Assembly (NCBI RefSeq): GCF_013141775.1
Contig: NZ_WHOB01000068.1
Span: 62,001-126,000 of the forward strand
From: Paenibacillus phytohabitans
GTDB taxonomy: Bacteria; Bacillota; Bacilli; Paenibacillales; Paenibacillaceae
Direction: 5' to 3'
Length of the DNA stretch: 64,000 bases
Part shown: piece by piece, positions 26,230 through 34,675 of the stretch
Layout: each line of letters begins with the position of its first letter
Numbering within the stretch: the first letter of the stretch is position 1
Translations under genes and position numbers: made by a program
Notes under the pieces: model-generated
The model's database searches: none
The model's input: the letters and a program-made list of their open reading frames with translations, nothing else
What the model was told of the DNA's origin: nothing

Positions 26230-27537
26230 TTATTTGAAGACGGCGAACTTCAGTCCCTGTGCCTGAAGATACTCAATGATCTCAGGAAGCGCCTGGACCG
26301 TAACTGCTTTTTCGTGCAGCAGGTAGATGCCGCCGGACGGGTCCGTTGTATGGAAATAACGGAGGACCTGCGGGGCATTATCGGCTTTCCAATCTTCGGG
26401 GTCCCGGTTCCAGAGCAGCAGCTTCATATGCTGCCGCTTCGCCTCAGCGGCCAGTTCATCATTAACTGCACCATAAGGCGGACGGAAGATAGTTACCGCC
26501 GAGTTCATGTTCGACTCCAATTCCCGGCTGGCCCGCTCCAGATTCTGGCGGTTCTCCTCAGGGCTGTTCCGTGTCATATCACTGTGATCCCAGGAGTGGC
26601 TGCCTACTGGCATGCCATGCTCATTAGCATAGCTGACCTCTGCCGGGCGGCTGCTGGCGTTCTGTCCAATAAACAGGAAGTTCGCCGCCACACCATACTC
26701 GTCCAGAATATCTACGATCTGCCTTGTATACTGCGAGGGCCCATCGTCGAAGGATAAGGCCACATAACCCTGAGGCAGGCTGTATTCATAGCTGTTCCCG
26801 TCCAGTTCAATCTCTTCAACCGCAGTCTCAGGAGCCGCTGCAGAGGTATCTTCCGGGGTATCTTCCGGGGTATCTTCCGGAGCCTCTTCCGGGACTGCCG
26901 GGACTTCGCTGCTCTGGTAGGCCGCCGTCTGGATCACCGGTATAACATTAATAAGGGGACTGCTGCTGACGTCCGCAGCTACGGCCGCCTGCAACGGGTC
27001 CTCATGGGCTTCTGCGCTGTTGCTGAACAGCTTGCCGTCCATGCGCAGCAGGAACAATGCGATGAGGCAGCTGAACAGAATACCGCGCAGCAGTATAGCC
27101 CGGGCAGGCCGCAGGCTGCGGCTGCGCTTCAGATGTCCAGGTCTGTGCTGCGGCAATTCAAGTGACGGTACCTGAGCAGCAGGCTCGGGCCCGGCTGGAC
27201 GTTCTTCCTCCTGCCGCGCCTTTACAAGCTGCGAGGCATACTCCTCAGAGCAGGCATAATACAGCGTTTCGCTAAACGTCTGGTTCATTTTGATCAGGGA
27301 GCTGAAAAAACTGCGGCGGAAGGGGTCCCATTTGGGATAGAGAGACAGACGCACACGCTGACCCGCGAAGGGGCCAAGCATACTCAATTGCACATATGTA
27401 TATTCATCGATGATTAGTATTTGGCGGGCGGAACCGCTGCTGTGGGTTAAACCTACCTCCATCTGATAGACGCCCTGTCTCTGCTCAAGGGACAGCAGCT
27501 CTACCATCCGAGCAGCGTTCGCCGGGTGTACTGGCAT
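26230..27537 (-). CDS. Membrane-anchored NodB-type polysaccharide deacetylase
   Basis: 435 residues. An N-terminal soluble domain (1-105) of unknown family would be cytoplasmic. A basic stretch (131-147), one membrane helix (about 148-164) and an acidic linker with EDTPEDTPEDT repeats (219-231) lead to an outside NodB domain (about 255-435). Catalytic motifs are SFDDGPS (D264, D265), HSWDH (H314, H318 metal ligands), RPPYGA (352-357) and LLHEK (H408). It should remove N-acetyl groups from peptidoglycan or another cell-surface glycan. It follows a coiled-coil protein gene by 5 bp, so both are one operon. The intracellular domain ahead of the anchor is unusual for this family. Confidence 0.88.
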   Translation of the reverse strand: MPVHPANAARMVELLSLEQRQGVYQMEVGLTHSSGSARQILIIDEYTYVQLSMLGPFAGQRVRLSLYPKWDPFRRSFFSSLIKMNQTFSETLYYACSEEYASQLVKARQEEERPAGPEPAAQVPSLELPQHRPGHLKRSRSLRPARAILLRGILFSCLIALFLLRMDGKLFSNSAEAHEDPLQAAVAADVSSSPLINVIPVIQTAAYQSSEVPAVPEEAPEDTPEDTPEDTSAAAPETAVEEIELDGNSYEYSLPQGYVALSFDDGPSQYTRQIVDILDEYGVAANFLFIGQNASSRPAEVSYANEHGMPVGSHSWDHSDMTRNSPEENRQNLERASRELESNMNSAVTIFRPPYGAVNDELAAEAKRQHMKLLLWNRDPEDWKADNAPQVLRYFHTTDPSGGIYLLHEKAVTVQALPEIIEYLQAQGLKFAVFK

Positions 27538-27542
27538 AAGTC

Positions 27543-28265
27543 CTATGTATCTCCGTTGCTGTCGTTACGCTCTGCCGGCGGAGTGCTTCCGCCAAAGGGT
27601 ACGGTCATGCGGTTGGTGAAATCGCTGATCATGCTGGAGAGGTAGGTTTTCTCCTGCCGGACCGTATCGTATTTCTGTTTCAGGTGACTGTTCTCTGTCT
27701 CCAGGCGCCCGATCTTCTCTTCGAGCTCATTCATCCGCTTCAGCTTCTCGGAGATGGCATCATTATGTTTTTGTACAAGATTGGCATATTTCTGCTGCTC
27801 CAGATCAATGGTGCTCTTGAGCTCATCCATTTCTCCTGACAGGGTCGTGTGCAGCTCACGGTAGTCCTCCAGTACCTGGTCCACCTTCAGATTCTTCTCC
27901 ACCAGCTTATGCTCTAGCTCCAGGATGCTCTTCTCCCGCTCTTCAATTACCTTGTTCAGGTTCTTGAGATCCCGTCCCAGTCTCTCCACATGACTGCTGG
28001 AATGATTCAGCCGGTCCTGCAGCTCATGGTTATTCGTTTCAGCATGCGCTCGGGCCTGAATCATCTGCTCTACTGCGAAGACAAGATCCAGCGACTTTTT
28101 ATCCAGCTGCGCTTTGCCGACGGACACGAGGCCGGGAGTACTTTCAGCCTTCTCATAATTATCGCTATCTTCGGGCGGAAGTTCGGCCAGTTGAACCTTT
28201 TGAACCATACCCGCTTTGGCCGGTTTGTCCACAGCTTCTTTCTTCTTAAAAAACGGAGCCGCCAT
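27543..28265 (-). CDS. Coiled-coil protein of unknown function, partner of the deacetylase
   Basis: A 240-residue soluble protein. The basic N-terminus MAAPFFKKKEAVDKPAKAG is followed by a disordered segment and a continuous coiled coil from about residue 60 to 215 (heptads through LGRDLKNLNKVIEEREKSIL and MNELEEKIGRLETENSHLK). The Ser/Pro tail is polar. No known domain is recognised. The ribosome binding site AGGTGAT precedes the ATG. Tight coupling (5 bp) to the membrane deacetylase suggests that it organises or positions that enzyme from the cytoplasmic side. That is an inference from order alone. Confidence 0.75.
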   Translation of the reverse strand: MAAPFFKKKEAVDKPAKAGMVQKVQLAELPPEDSDNYEKAESTPGLVSVGKAQLDKKSLDLVFAVEQMIQARAHAETNNHELQDRLNHSSSHVERLGRDLKNLNKVIEEREKSILELEHKLVEKNLKVDQVLEDYRELHTTLSGEMDELKSTIDLEQQKYANLVQKHNDAISEKLKRMNELEEKIGRLETENSHLKQKYDTVRQEKTYLSSMISDFTNRMTVPFGGSTPPAERNDSNGDT

Positions 28266-28601
28266 CTATATAATCACCTCATTATAAATGTCAAAATATG
28301 TCGAGCATATACGAGTTTATTATAGTTGATTTAGCGGATGCGTTAGTGAGCCTTAGTATCTAACTTTACTAAATGTATCCAAAGGCCTAAGTTGCGTCAT
28401 ACAAGCCGCTGACAGGCTTATTTCAGGGTAAATCACCCATGCCATTTGTACTGGGTGTTCCCGAAAAACAAGGACCACACCGCGCCTGAAAATCCCGGAT
28501 TATTCCGGCGTGTTGTCATAGCACCTTAGGGCCAGAGTAATGTACTGAACAGCAAAAAAGCGCAGTCCGCAGGAAGCAGACCACGCTTTTCATCCAAACT
28601 A
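28266..28601. other. Intergenic region, 336 bp, with one terminator
   Basis: It holds the probable promoter side of the coiled-coil gene, of which I could not resolve a convincing -35/-10 pair. At 28553-28590 it holds a minus-strand terminator for the GIY-YIG gene (AAAAGCG and GTC pairing with GAC and CGCTTTT, then TTTTT). Nothing else is interpretable. Confidence 0.6.
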
Positions 28602-28958
28602 TTATTTATACAGTACCTTCTCCACATTGTATTTCGCCTTAAGCTTGTTCACAATGTAAGTCTCATAAATCTCTCTGTCAACCGGGTCTTCCACGAGGCA
28701 GACTTCAATCTTGGTAACTTCGTCACGGTGTGGCTTCATGACCGATACGTTATCTTCGAAGTGCTTCTTGATCCGCGGTCTAAGCTTGCGTGCCTTGCCT
28801 ACAAACAGCAGCTCATCCTTGTCATTGTAGAACATGAAGATGCCGCCGGCTTCGCGGGTGATCAGGTGAAAGTCCGTAAATCCGTAAATATTGCTGAGCA
28901 CAGGGTTCTCCTGCTTAAAAATAGTAACTTCCGGTGCCGGAATGGTAATGCTAATCAT
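28602..28958 (-). CDS. Stand-alone GIY-YIG-like protein with both signature tyrosines replaced
   Basis: A 118-residue single-domain protein. The GIY-YIG fold is visible from about 37 to 112. The GIY position reads GGIFMFY and the YIG position LLFVGKARKL, so both tyrosines are Phe. The helix arginine (LRPRIKKHF) is kept, and so is the distal metal-binding glutamate region (DREIYETYIVNKLKAKYN). Family members are UvrC-like or homing-type nucleases. With the phenylalanines, activity may be lost or altered and the protein may only bind DNA. A true UvrC-like paralogue with intact GVY/YVG lies at 41263-42354. Single-gene unit with its own terminator. Confidence 0.8.
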   Translation of the reverse strand: MISITIPAPEVTIFKQENPVLSNIYGFTDFHLITREAGGIFMFYNDKDELLFVGKARKLRPRIKKHFEDNVSVMKPHRDEVTKIEVCLVEDPVDREIYETYIVNKLKAKYNVEKVLYK

Positions 28959-29048
28959 TAAGCTTCACTTCCTCATTGTATATAGAAATAAATAGTATCA
29001 CAGATTGGGAAACCTGACTATTTCTATCTTCTGCAGATTACTCCTGTT

Positions 29049-30035
29049 TTATAAGGGGATTTGCACATTTTCAGCTGCACGGTTCTGGAGGGAATGGATC
29101 GTCGCTGTTATCCCCTGTTCAAAAGGCGTGGCCGGAACCGGCCCGGCTACCCGCTCGTACTTCGCACCGCTGAGCCGCAGCGGCTCCTTCGTCAGATACA
29201 GCATCTCGACAATCTCTTTCATTACCGGTACAAACAGGCCGAGCAGTGACAAGCCTGCTGCGCCTAAGGGGATAACCAGTTTCGAGCTTCCGGCGGCTTC
29301 GCGGGCAATCCGGACGATCTCTTTACCGGAGATCACGCCCGCTCCAGGAATGTTCCAGTTCTGACCGTAGGCCTCCTCGCGGAGGGCAAGCTCCACCATC
29401 ATCACTGCCGCATCCGGCAGATAAACGTATTCGCGCGGAACATTCATGTTGCCGATGAACATCGCAGGCCTACCGGCAGCTATGGCTTCCAGCGTCGATC
29501 CGAGGTAAGAGGCTTCATTGGCCGTGGGGCCGTAATAATCCGGCAGACGGACAATCATTCCCTTCGTGCCGCTCCAGCGCGGGCTGAAGAACATCCGCTC
29601 GAATTCCAGTTTTATTTTCCCCTTGCGGGTATGCGGATTCTTCGGATAATTCTCGTCGATCGGCTGCTCATTCACTCTTCTGCCATACGGATAAATCCCG
29701 TCCACAGCCACTACCTTCGCCCCCAGCCGGTTCGCGGCCTCCATCACAGCTTCACCCATCGGCAGCAGCTTCGCGGCCATTTCGTGATAAGGCACCGATG
29801 CACTGTGAAAAATAACATCAGCCCCACGCGCGGCCTTGAATACGTCATCCGCACGGAACACATCTCCGGTCTGCAGGCTCAGTCCTGCCGGATTCCCGAG
29901 CTTGGCCGCGAGCTGTTCCAGCTTCGGCATGGAGCGCCCAAAGGCTATAGTCCCGATACCTCTTCGAAGCAGCTCGGCAATAATCACCGTTCCTGTCCCT
30001 CCGGTTGCTCCCAGTACCATCGCTTTGTTTATCAT
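29049..30035 (-). CDS. NAD(P)-dependent epimerase/dehydratase-like oxidoreductase
   Basis: A 328-residue extended-SDR protein. The nucleotide-binding motif is VLGATGGTGTVII (G-x-x-G-x-x-G at about 9-15). Its middle part has VDGIYPYGRR, where the Tyr of the usual YxxxK is not in standard spacing. LPDYYGPTANEASYLG is typical of NAD-dependent epimerase relatives. The substrate is unknown. A TetR-family gene lies upstream on the same strand, and TetR-like palindromes lie at 30084-30101 just before this gene, so it is probably the regulated target. The ribosome binding site is CAGGAGG at 30045-30051. Confidence 0.82.
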   Translation of the reverse strand: MINKAMVLGATGGTGTVIIAELLRRGIGTIAFGRSMPKLEQLAAKLGNPAGLSLQTGDVFRADDVFKAARGADVIFHSASVPYHEMAAKLLPMGEAVMEAANRLGAKVVAVDGIYPYGRRVNEQPIDENYPKNPHTRKGKIKLEFERMFFSPRWSGTKGMIVRLPDYYGPTANEASYLGSTLEAIAAGRPAMFIGNMNVPREYVYLPDAAVMMVELALREEAYGQNWNIPGAGVISGKEIVRIAREAAGSSKLVIPLGAAGLSLLGLFVPVMKEIVEMLYLTKEPLRLSGAKYERVAGPVPATPFEQGITATIHSLQNRAAENVQIPL

Positions 30036-30083
30036 TTGAAATTCCTCCTGGTATAATAAATTGTTATTTATTATTAATTATTA

Positions 30084-30101
30084 TTAGTGATTGATCACTA
30101 A
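30084..30101. promoter_or_regulatory. Candidate TetR operator 1, upstream of the epimerase-like gene
   Basis: TTAGTGATTGATCACTAA: 7 bp arms TTAGTGA/TCACTAA around TTGA, 49 bp ahead of the start at 30035. Its reverse complement resembles the two other TGATCA-centred sites at 30462 and 31220. Confidence 0.65.
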
Positions 30102-30160
30102 CTAAATAATAAAAATAAAAATAAATGGTATATAGCTGGACTAAATTTAAGCTGTTAACT

Positions 30161-30345
30161 GAAATCCTGCACGAAATACAACATTCTACCCATGAAATCG
30201 GGCTAAATTGAAAATTGTTGCACAAAAGGCAGCATTCCATCTGATTCAGGCGGCTAAGTGGAACAATTCATGTATTTCGTACAACATTAATTACGAATCC
30301 CACCTTATCTATGAGCCCAAGTTGTAATACGTACAACATTATCTT
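30161..30345. repeat. TTGTA/TACAA intergenic dispersed repeat, copy 2
   Basis: The 588 bp gap 30036-30623 is largely this element. It shows repeated AAATACAACATT, AATTGTTGCAC, TTCGTACAACATT and TTGTAATACGTACAACATT half-sites with GGGC/GCCC-bearing arms, as in copies at 14851 and 48121. Apart from the TetR-like sites at 30084 and 30462 I see no other signal in the gap. Confidence 0.7.
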
Positions 30346-30461
30346 TTTCCTGGCTACTTACTTGCGTTCATAATGAAAATGATGGACACGTACCACTATT
30401 TCGTTTCGTGCAAGCTTTGCTTGTTCTTTGCTTAATTCTTTGCTGGTTATCCATTGCATTA

Positions 30462-30481
30462 TTAGGTTATTGATCAGTCAC
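30462..30481. promoter_or_regulatory. Candidate TetR operator 2
   Basis: TTAGGTTATTGATCAGTCAC lies between the TetR gene and the epimerase gene. It is identical to the site at 31220 over TTAGGTTATTGATCA and again over TCA after one change. Confidence 0.55.
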
Positions 30482-30623
30482 TACTCGAGCTTGATAAATG
30501 ATGATCCGGCTGGATCGGGAATTATGCAGCTGACTCTTGCCTGTGGCTCTGCATTTTGTTTAATCCTCCTCCAGCGCTTGTTGCACCGTTACTCCGATCA
30601 TCCCCTAGCCCGCCCCGCGATGC

Positions 30624-31172
30624 TTATAGATGCTTCGGCTTCAGCTCCGGCATTCCCAGCGTGAGGGCGATATTGCAGAGCATGCCGTTAGCCATGAAGG
30701 TGCTCACCTCCACCTCCGGGTGCGCAAACCCTGCTGCCGAGAACTTGCTCTCCATCAGACGGGTCACCTCCAGAATTCCAGCCTGCATCGATTGGCGGAT
30801 AGCTTCATCCCGGATGCCGATCGCCTGCACCTGCAGAATAATCTCATTCGGATGGGTCTCCATCAGTTGCTCGTATAGCTGAATGGCCTCTGCAAGCAGC
30901 TGGTCTGCGGGAGCCTGAAGCCCTGAGAAGGTGCGGAGAATCCGTTCAAAAGCCCGCTCCAGCGCAGCAATGAACAGCTCTTCCTTATTCTTAAACAGCT
31001 TGAAGATATACGGCTGGGATATCCCCACCTTCTCGGCCACCTGCGCGGTTGTAGCCCGGTAATAGCCATGTTCTGCAAACACAACCACAGCCGACTCCAG
31101 AATCTGCTCCCTGCGGTTTACCGGAACGGTCTCCTCTCCTTTGGAACGGATAGTGCCTGATTGCTTGTTCAT
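30624..31172 (-). CDS. TetR-family transcriptional repressor
   Basis: 182 residues. The N-terminal helix-turn-helix domain (about 18-65) reads REQILESAVVVFAEHGYYRATTAQVAEKVGISQPYIFKLFKNKEELF, a textbook TetR pattern. The C-terminal helices would bind a ligand and dimerise. The start at 31172 is set by AAAGGAAGACC. An extension to 31235 would be translated through the operator-like site at 31220-31239 and has no ribosome binding site. The protein probably represses itself and the downstream epimerase-like gene through the three TGATCA-centred sites. Inducer unknown. Confidence 0.9.
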   Translation of the reverse strand: MNKQSGTIRSKGEETVPVNRREQILESAVVVFAEHGYYRATTAQVAEKVGISQPYIFKLFKNKEELFIAALERAFERILRTFSGLQAPADQLLAEAIQLYEQLMETHPNEIILQVQAIGIRDEAIRQSMQAGILEVTRLMESKFSAAGFAHPEVEVSTFMANGMLCNIALTLGMPELKPKHL

Positions 31173-31219
31173 ATAGGTCTTCCTTTCTGCCGGAATGATA
31201 GGTGATCGTTTGGCTGTCT

Positions 31220-31239
31220 TTAGGTTATTGATCAATCAA
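31220..31239. promoter_or_regulatory. Candidate TetR operator 3, ahead of the tetR-like gene
   Basis: TTAGGTTATTGATCAATCAA, about 48-67 bp upstream of the start at 31172. It matches the site at 30462 except for one base in the centre and the last base, consistent with autoregulation. Confidence 0.6.
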
Positions 31240-31457
31240 TCTCTTGTTTAGCAGTATATACTTCAATCTTTAAATAATCAACCACAGCCAGAAAAAAAAT
31301 ACTTACTGAACAAAATCTCCCGGAAGGCGAATCAGCACCAAACAGCACCTCCCTAAGGTTAATCTAGTCCTCACTCACCGTTCCCGGTTAAATTCCCCTT
31401 TGGATTAGCAGCTGCAAAAATGGAAAATGGAGGTGATAGACCTCCACTCCCTACTTA

Positions 31458-31630
31458 ATTGGATAAACGTATCTTAATTCGGATGTTTCGGAGTATTCGA
31501 GGAATTAGTTGGATAAATGCAATTTAATTTCATGTATTTCCTCCGTTTTGATCTATTGCTGCATATTAAGTGCTGATTTTCCAACTGTTTGCTCGCAGGG
31601 GCTCCTCCGTTCATGAGCAAGTGGAGAAAA
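31458..31630. repeat. GTATCTTAATTCGG intergenic dispersed repeat, copy 2
   Basis: Second copy of the element at 17679-17852. It has TTGGATAAACGTATCTTAAT, a GGATAAATGCAATTTAATT block, ATTAAGTGCTGATTTTCCAA and CATGAGCAAGTGGAGAAA in the same order and spacing. It lies in the 642 bp gene-free stretch 31173-31814. That stretch also holds the hairpin CGCGTGCA/TGCACGCG near 31730-31752 without a T tail, and a short CCGGACCGGA direct repeat near 31793-31812 next to the NO synthase stop. Confidence 0.8.
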
Positions 31631-31814
31631 AGCAACTATTGCCGGCCGCCATACTGCCAAGCCCTTTCGCCTAGACAGCCGTGCCGCCTGAATCAAATCG
31701 CGCATCGCCGCACCAGCTCCCCTTTCAACCGCGTGCAGAGAGATTGCACGCGGCGTTAAGCCAATTATTTCCCATATAATTATTTATTTTGCCGGACCGG
31801 ACGCCGGACCGGAG

Positions 31815-33074
31815 TTAGTGGGGGTGATGGAAAGGACATGTCATCGCTTCGGCAGCGCCCTGTTGTTCAGACTCTGCTGCCGGATCATCCGTCCCCGCAT
31901 GCAACGAGGCAGAGCCGCCAGCTTCACTGGATGGACCGGCTGCTGCTTCTAACCTGTCCGCGTACGCCTTCTTCTGGTACATGAAACGCGGACTTAGATG
32001 CAAATCCCTCAAGGTGTTATCGTTCCAGATCGGCGTGGACGAAGGCGACATCGGGGGAATCAGCCAGCCCCATTTGCCCGATACTTCGCGTCCCTGCCGC
32101 TTCTCCTGTTCCTGGAAGCGGACGAACTGATCTGCCGCTGTATGGTGATCGACAATACTGACCCCGGCCTGCTTGAAAGAATGCAGTACAGCGCGGTTCA
32201 GCTCCAGCAGCGCGCGGTCTTTCCACAGCGAGGTATTAGTCGAACGGTCCAGGCCCAGCAGATCGGCCACTGCCGGCAGGCGGTTATACCGTTCTGTATC
32301 CCCCAGATTCCGGGAGCCGATCTCCGTTTCCATATACCAGCCGTTGAAGGGCGCCGCCGGGTAACGGATGCCGCCGATCTCCAGGCACATATCCGAGACA
32401 ACCGGAACGGGGTACCAGCGCAGGCCCAGCTCTGGGAACCGTCCGATCTCCGGATGAGTGAGCGGAATCTCCTGTACAAGTCCCGGCGGGACGGGGAACC
32501 AGCGGGGTTCCTCCCCGCCGATGCTGATGACAAGCGGCAAAATATCGAAATCCCCGCCTGTCCCCTGCCAGCCCAGCTTCCGGCAGACCGCAGTGAACTC
32601 ATCCGACGCAGGATCACCGGCACGCGGCTGCTCCCCGTCCCCGGGATAGCCGGCATAACGGATCAGCTGATGATTCCAGATCCGGATAGCTCTATCCGGC
32701 TGCTCTCCGCTGCGGAATACGGTAATGACCGGCCGGATCCTGCCGCCGTTATTCGCATGCTCCACATGCCGAAATAACGCCTCGGCCACCTCCTCCGCAG
32801 TCTCTGCCCCGCGCGCGTCAAGCACAGTAAGCGAATGCCAGAACAGCCTTCCGATACAGCGGCTGTTATGACGCCAGGCCATCCTCGCCCCATGGGTTAG
32901 TTCTTCCTCCGTATGTATATAGGTGCCCGTAAGAATCACCTCTTCATGTATATCTGCAAGACGCCGCTCCCGCTCACTCTCTGACTTGTCCAGCTCCTGG
33001 TAACATGCAGTGATGAAGGCTTCCGCCTGCCCGATTAATTCATCAATGTTAGGCTGCTGATCTATTCGATTCAT
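31815..33074 (-). CDS. nos: Nitric oxide synthase oxygenase
   Basis: A 419-residue bacterial NOS oxygenase, cytosolic, making NO and citrulline from arginine with heme and a reduced pterin. Electrons come from a separate reductase, since no reductase domain is fused. Heme ligand Cys73 lies in WRHNSRCIGR. The arginine-site glutamate and surroundings are in WYMETEIGSRNLGDTERYN. The pterin/dimer region is KWGWLIPPMSPSSTPIW. The start at 33074 is chosen because AAGGAGGGAAAG precedes it. The first about 370 residues match the usual length. An extra Ala/Gly/Glu-rich tail ends in TCPFHHPH, a possible metal-binding Cys/His end that is not typical. Single gene. Confidence 0.95.
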   Translation of the reverse strand: MNRIDQQPNIDELIGQAEAFITACYQELDKSESERERRLADIHEEVILTGTYIHTEEELTHGARMAWRHNSRCIGRLFWHSLTVLDARGAETAEEVAEALFRHVEHANNGGRIRPVITVFRSGEQPDRAIRIWNHQLIRYAGYPGDGEQPRAGDPASDEFTAVCRKLGWQGTGGDFDILPLVISIGGEEPRWFPVPPGLVQEIPLTHPEIGRFPELGLRWYPVPVVSDMCLEIGGIRYPAAPFNGWYMETEIGSRNLGDTERYNRLPAVADLLGLDRSTNTSLWKDRALLELNRAVLHSFKQAGVSIVDHHTAADQFVRFQEQEKRQGREVSGKWGWLIPPMSPSSTPIWNDNTLRDLHLSPRFMYQKKAYADRLEAAAGPSSEAGGSASLHAGTDDPAAESEQQGAAEAMTCPFHHPH

Positions 33075-33149
33075 TCTTTCCCTCCTTGTTTCTGGTAAAA
33101 TAATGTTGATCAACTCCGCTATTGGAGCGGATAACTACATGCTGGGGTG

Positions 33150-33479
33150 ATGAGGTTGAGCAAATTCGGAATGTACGCGAAATTCACCGCTAAACCGGGT
33201 GAACGGGAGGCATTGGCTGCCATTCTGCTGGAAGCCGCAGCGGCGGCTGAGCCTGTCCAAGAATGCGAGCTGTATATCGTGAACCTCTCGGAATCCGAGG
33301 CGGATATCCTCTGGGTCACAGAAGTATGGAGCAGTGCGGAAGCCCATGCTGCTTCCCTTGCCCTGGAGGCCACCCGTGCCACGATCCAGCGGGCCATGCC
33401 GCTGATTGCCGGAGTCGAGCCGGTCAAGCTAATACCTGTGGGCGGAAAAGGGCTGGCGTTCGGTTCAACTGCCCCATAG
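33150..33479 (+). CDS. Antibiotic-biosynthesis-monooxygenase (ABM) domain protein
   Basis: About 109 residues with the ferredoxin-like ABM fold. It begins FGMYAKFTAKPGEREALAAIL, then CELYIVNLSESEADILWVTEVWSSAEAHAASL, close to YgiN/YhgC-type quinol or heme-degrading monooxygenase-like proteins. The His and Asn pattern needed for heme degradation is not clear, so activity is open. It diverges from the NO synthase with about 75 bp between starts, so a link in redox or heme stress is possible but only positional. The start could be GTG 33147, ATG 33150 or TTG 33156; no ribosome binding site decides. Confidence 0.8.
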   Translation: MRLSKFGMYAKFTAKPGEREALAAILLEAAAAAEPVQECELYIVNLSESEADILWVTEVWSSAEAHAASLALEATRATIQRAMPLIAGVEPVKLIPVGGKGLAFGSTAP

Positions 33480-33509
33480 GCGGCTGAACCCTTATACCTT
33501 TCCTGAAAT

Positions 33510-33555
33510 AGAGGCAAGGAATGCAGCCCCAGGGCAGTAATCCTTGCCTCTATCT
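33510..33555 (+). terminator. Terminator after the ABM-domain gene
   Basis: GAGGCAAGGA pairs with TCCTTGCCTC, with an inner GCAGCCCC/GGGC element. It separates convergent genes; the T tail is weak (TATCTC). Confidence 0.7.
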
Positions 33556-33620
33556 CATGATACCCGCCTTGCCGGCAGCCCCGCTGCCATCCAGGCGCAG
33601 TTCCGCTTCAATCAGAGCAC

Positions 33621-34463
33621 TTATTTCAGCTCCAGCTCAGCCAGCCTGGCGATAATCCGTCTTTTGCGGTATAGCATACGGGCAGCCTCCGTCACATCCT
33701 CCAGCGTCTTCCGGTTGAGATACGCGCCAAAGAACATGCCTGCAACCGGAACAGTCTGGAGCAGCTTTTTCCAGCCCCAATTGTCACGGTATACCATAAC
33801 AACCTCTTTCCAGCCCTGAATCTTCGAGACCGCCGCGTTCGTTCCGGCAATGATGTTGCCGTCCCCGCCTGCCTGCAAATTCAGCTCCCGCAGAATCGTC
33901 CGCTTGCCGACAATATCGGAGGATGCGAATTGCATCACCTTCACAGTGAATATCCGTTCCGCCTTATCCGTCGGATCGTAGCCATAGCATAGGCCAATCT
34001 CCTGGATGGCCTTCAATGAAAGGCCGAGCACAGCCGGAATATCGGCAGCAAGAGTGAAGATTCCGCCGAAGCCGGTAGTTGCCCCTTGGGCAGTTGCCGT
34101 ATTCCGGCTCCTCTCTGAGAGCCGGAGCGCTGCCGCATCCATCACAGCCAGCGGATACGGCCCGGTGCCGGTACCCCCGGCTGCCACGCTTGCCTCCCCG
34201 ATCAGCGTGCCTACCTTGCGTCCGGCAACCAGATAGTTGCCGCCATTCTGGATGTAGCTGCCCAGCTCATCCAGCAGCTTGCCTACCTTCTCATGAATAA
34301 TCTTCGGTGTGATTTTATCAAGCAGCTTGAACGGCAGGCGGGTAATCCGGTCCCAGATCATCAGCTTATTCTGCTCTTTCTCCCACTTGGCAATCCGGGC
34401 AAGCTCAGCATGCAGTGTCTCCGGTGTCTCCAGCGGTACCCGTGAATCAGTAGCTTCCGGCAT
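33621..34463 (-). CDS. EcsC-family protein
   Basis: A 280-residue protein with the EcsC-like pattern: LARIAKWEKEQNKLMIWDRITRLPFKLLDKITPKI at the start, then the glycine-rich ATAQGATTGFGGIFTLAADIPAVLGLSLKAIQEIGLCYGYD helix-hairpin, and a C-terminal GWKKLLQTVPVAGMFFGAYLNR segment. The hydrophobic stretches suggest membrane association. EcsC is linked to the Ecs ABC transporter in Bacillus, but its role is unresolved, and no ABC genes lie next to this copy. The ribosome binding site GGGAGGC is good. It appears to be monocistronic. Confidence 0.85.
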   Translation of the reverse strand: MPEATDSRVPLETPETLHAELARIAKWEKEQNKLMIWDRITRLPFKLLDKITPKIIHEKVGKLLDELGSYIQNGGNYLVAGRKVGTLIGEASVAAGGTGTGPYPLAVMDAAALRLSERSRNTATAQGATTGFGGIFTLAADIPAVLGLSLKAIQEIGLCYGYDPTDKAERIFTVKVMQFASSDIVGKRTILRELNLQAGGDGNIIAGTNAAVSKIQGWKEVVMVYRDNWGWKKLLQTVPVAGMFFGAYLNRKTLEDVTEAARMLYRKRRIIARLAELELK

Positions 34464-34675
34464 ATTTATGCCTCCCTTGAATGAATGGTCTTGTCATGTT
34501 TATTGCGTCTGCGTCTTAGTGGTATTACTACGTATCCTTCCCCTGATCCGGTTCACGTATATTATAGATGTGCCTGATACCTTATAACCTTATTCACTCC
34601 GAATGATTGCACAAGTTTGCATAAGCTGGCCCCTAATTAGATAAATATATAAGACGCACTTAAGATTTGAACGTG

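Noticed and set aside
31729-31753. Terminator of the NO synthase gene
   Set aside because: A good CGCGTGCA/TGCACGCG hairpin, but no T tract follows on either strand, so it is noted only as a hairpin.
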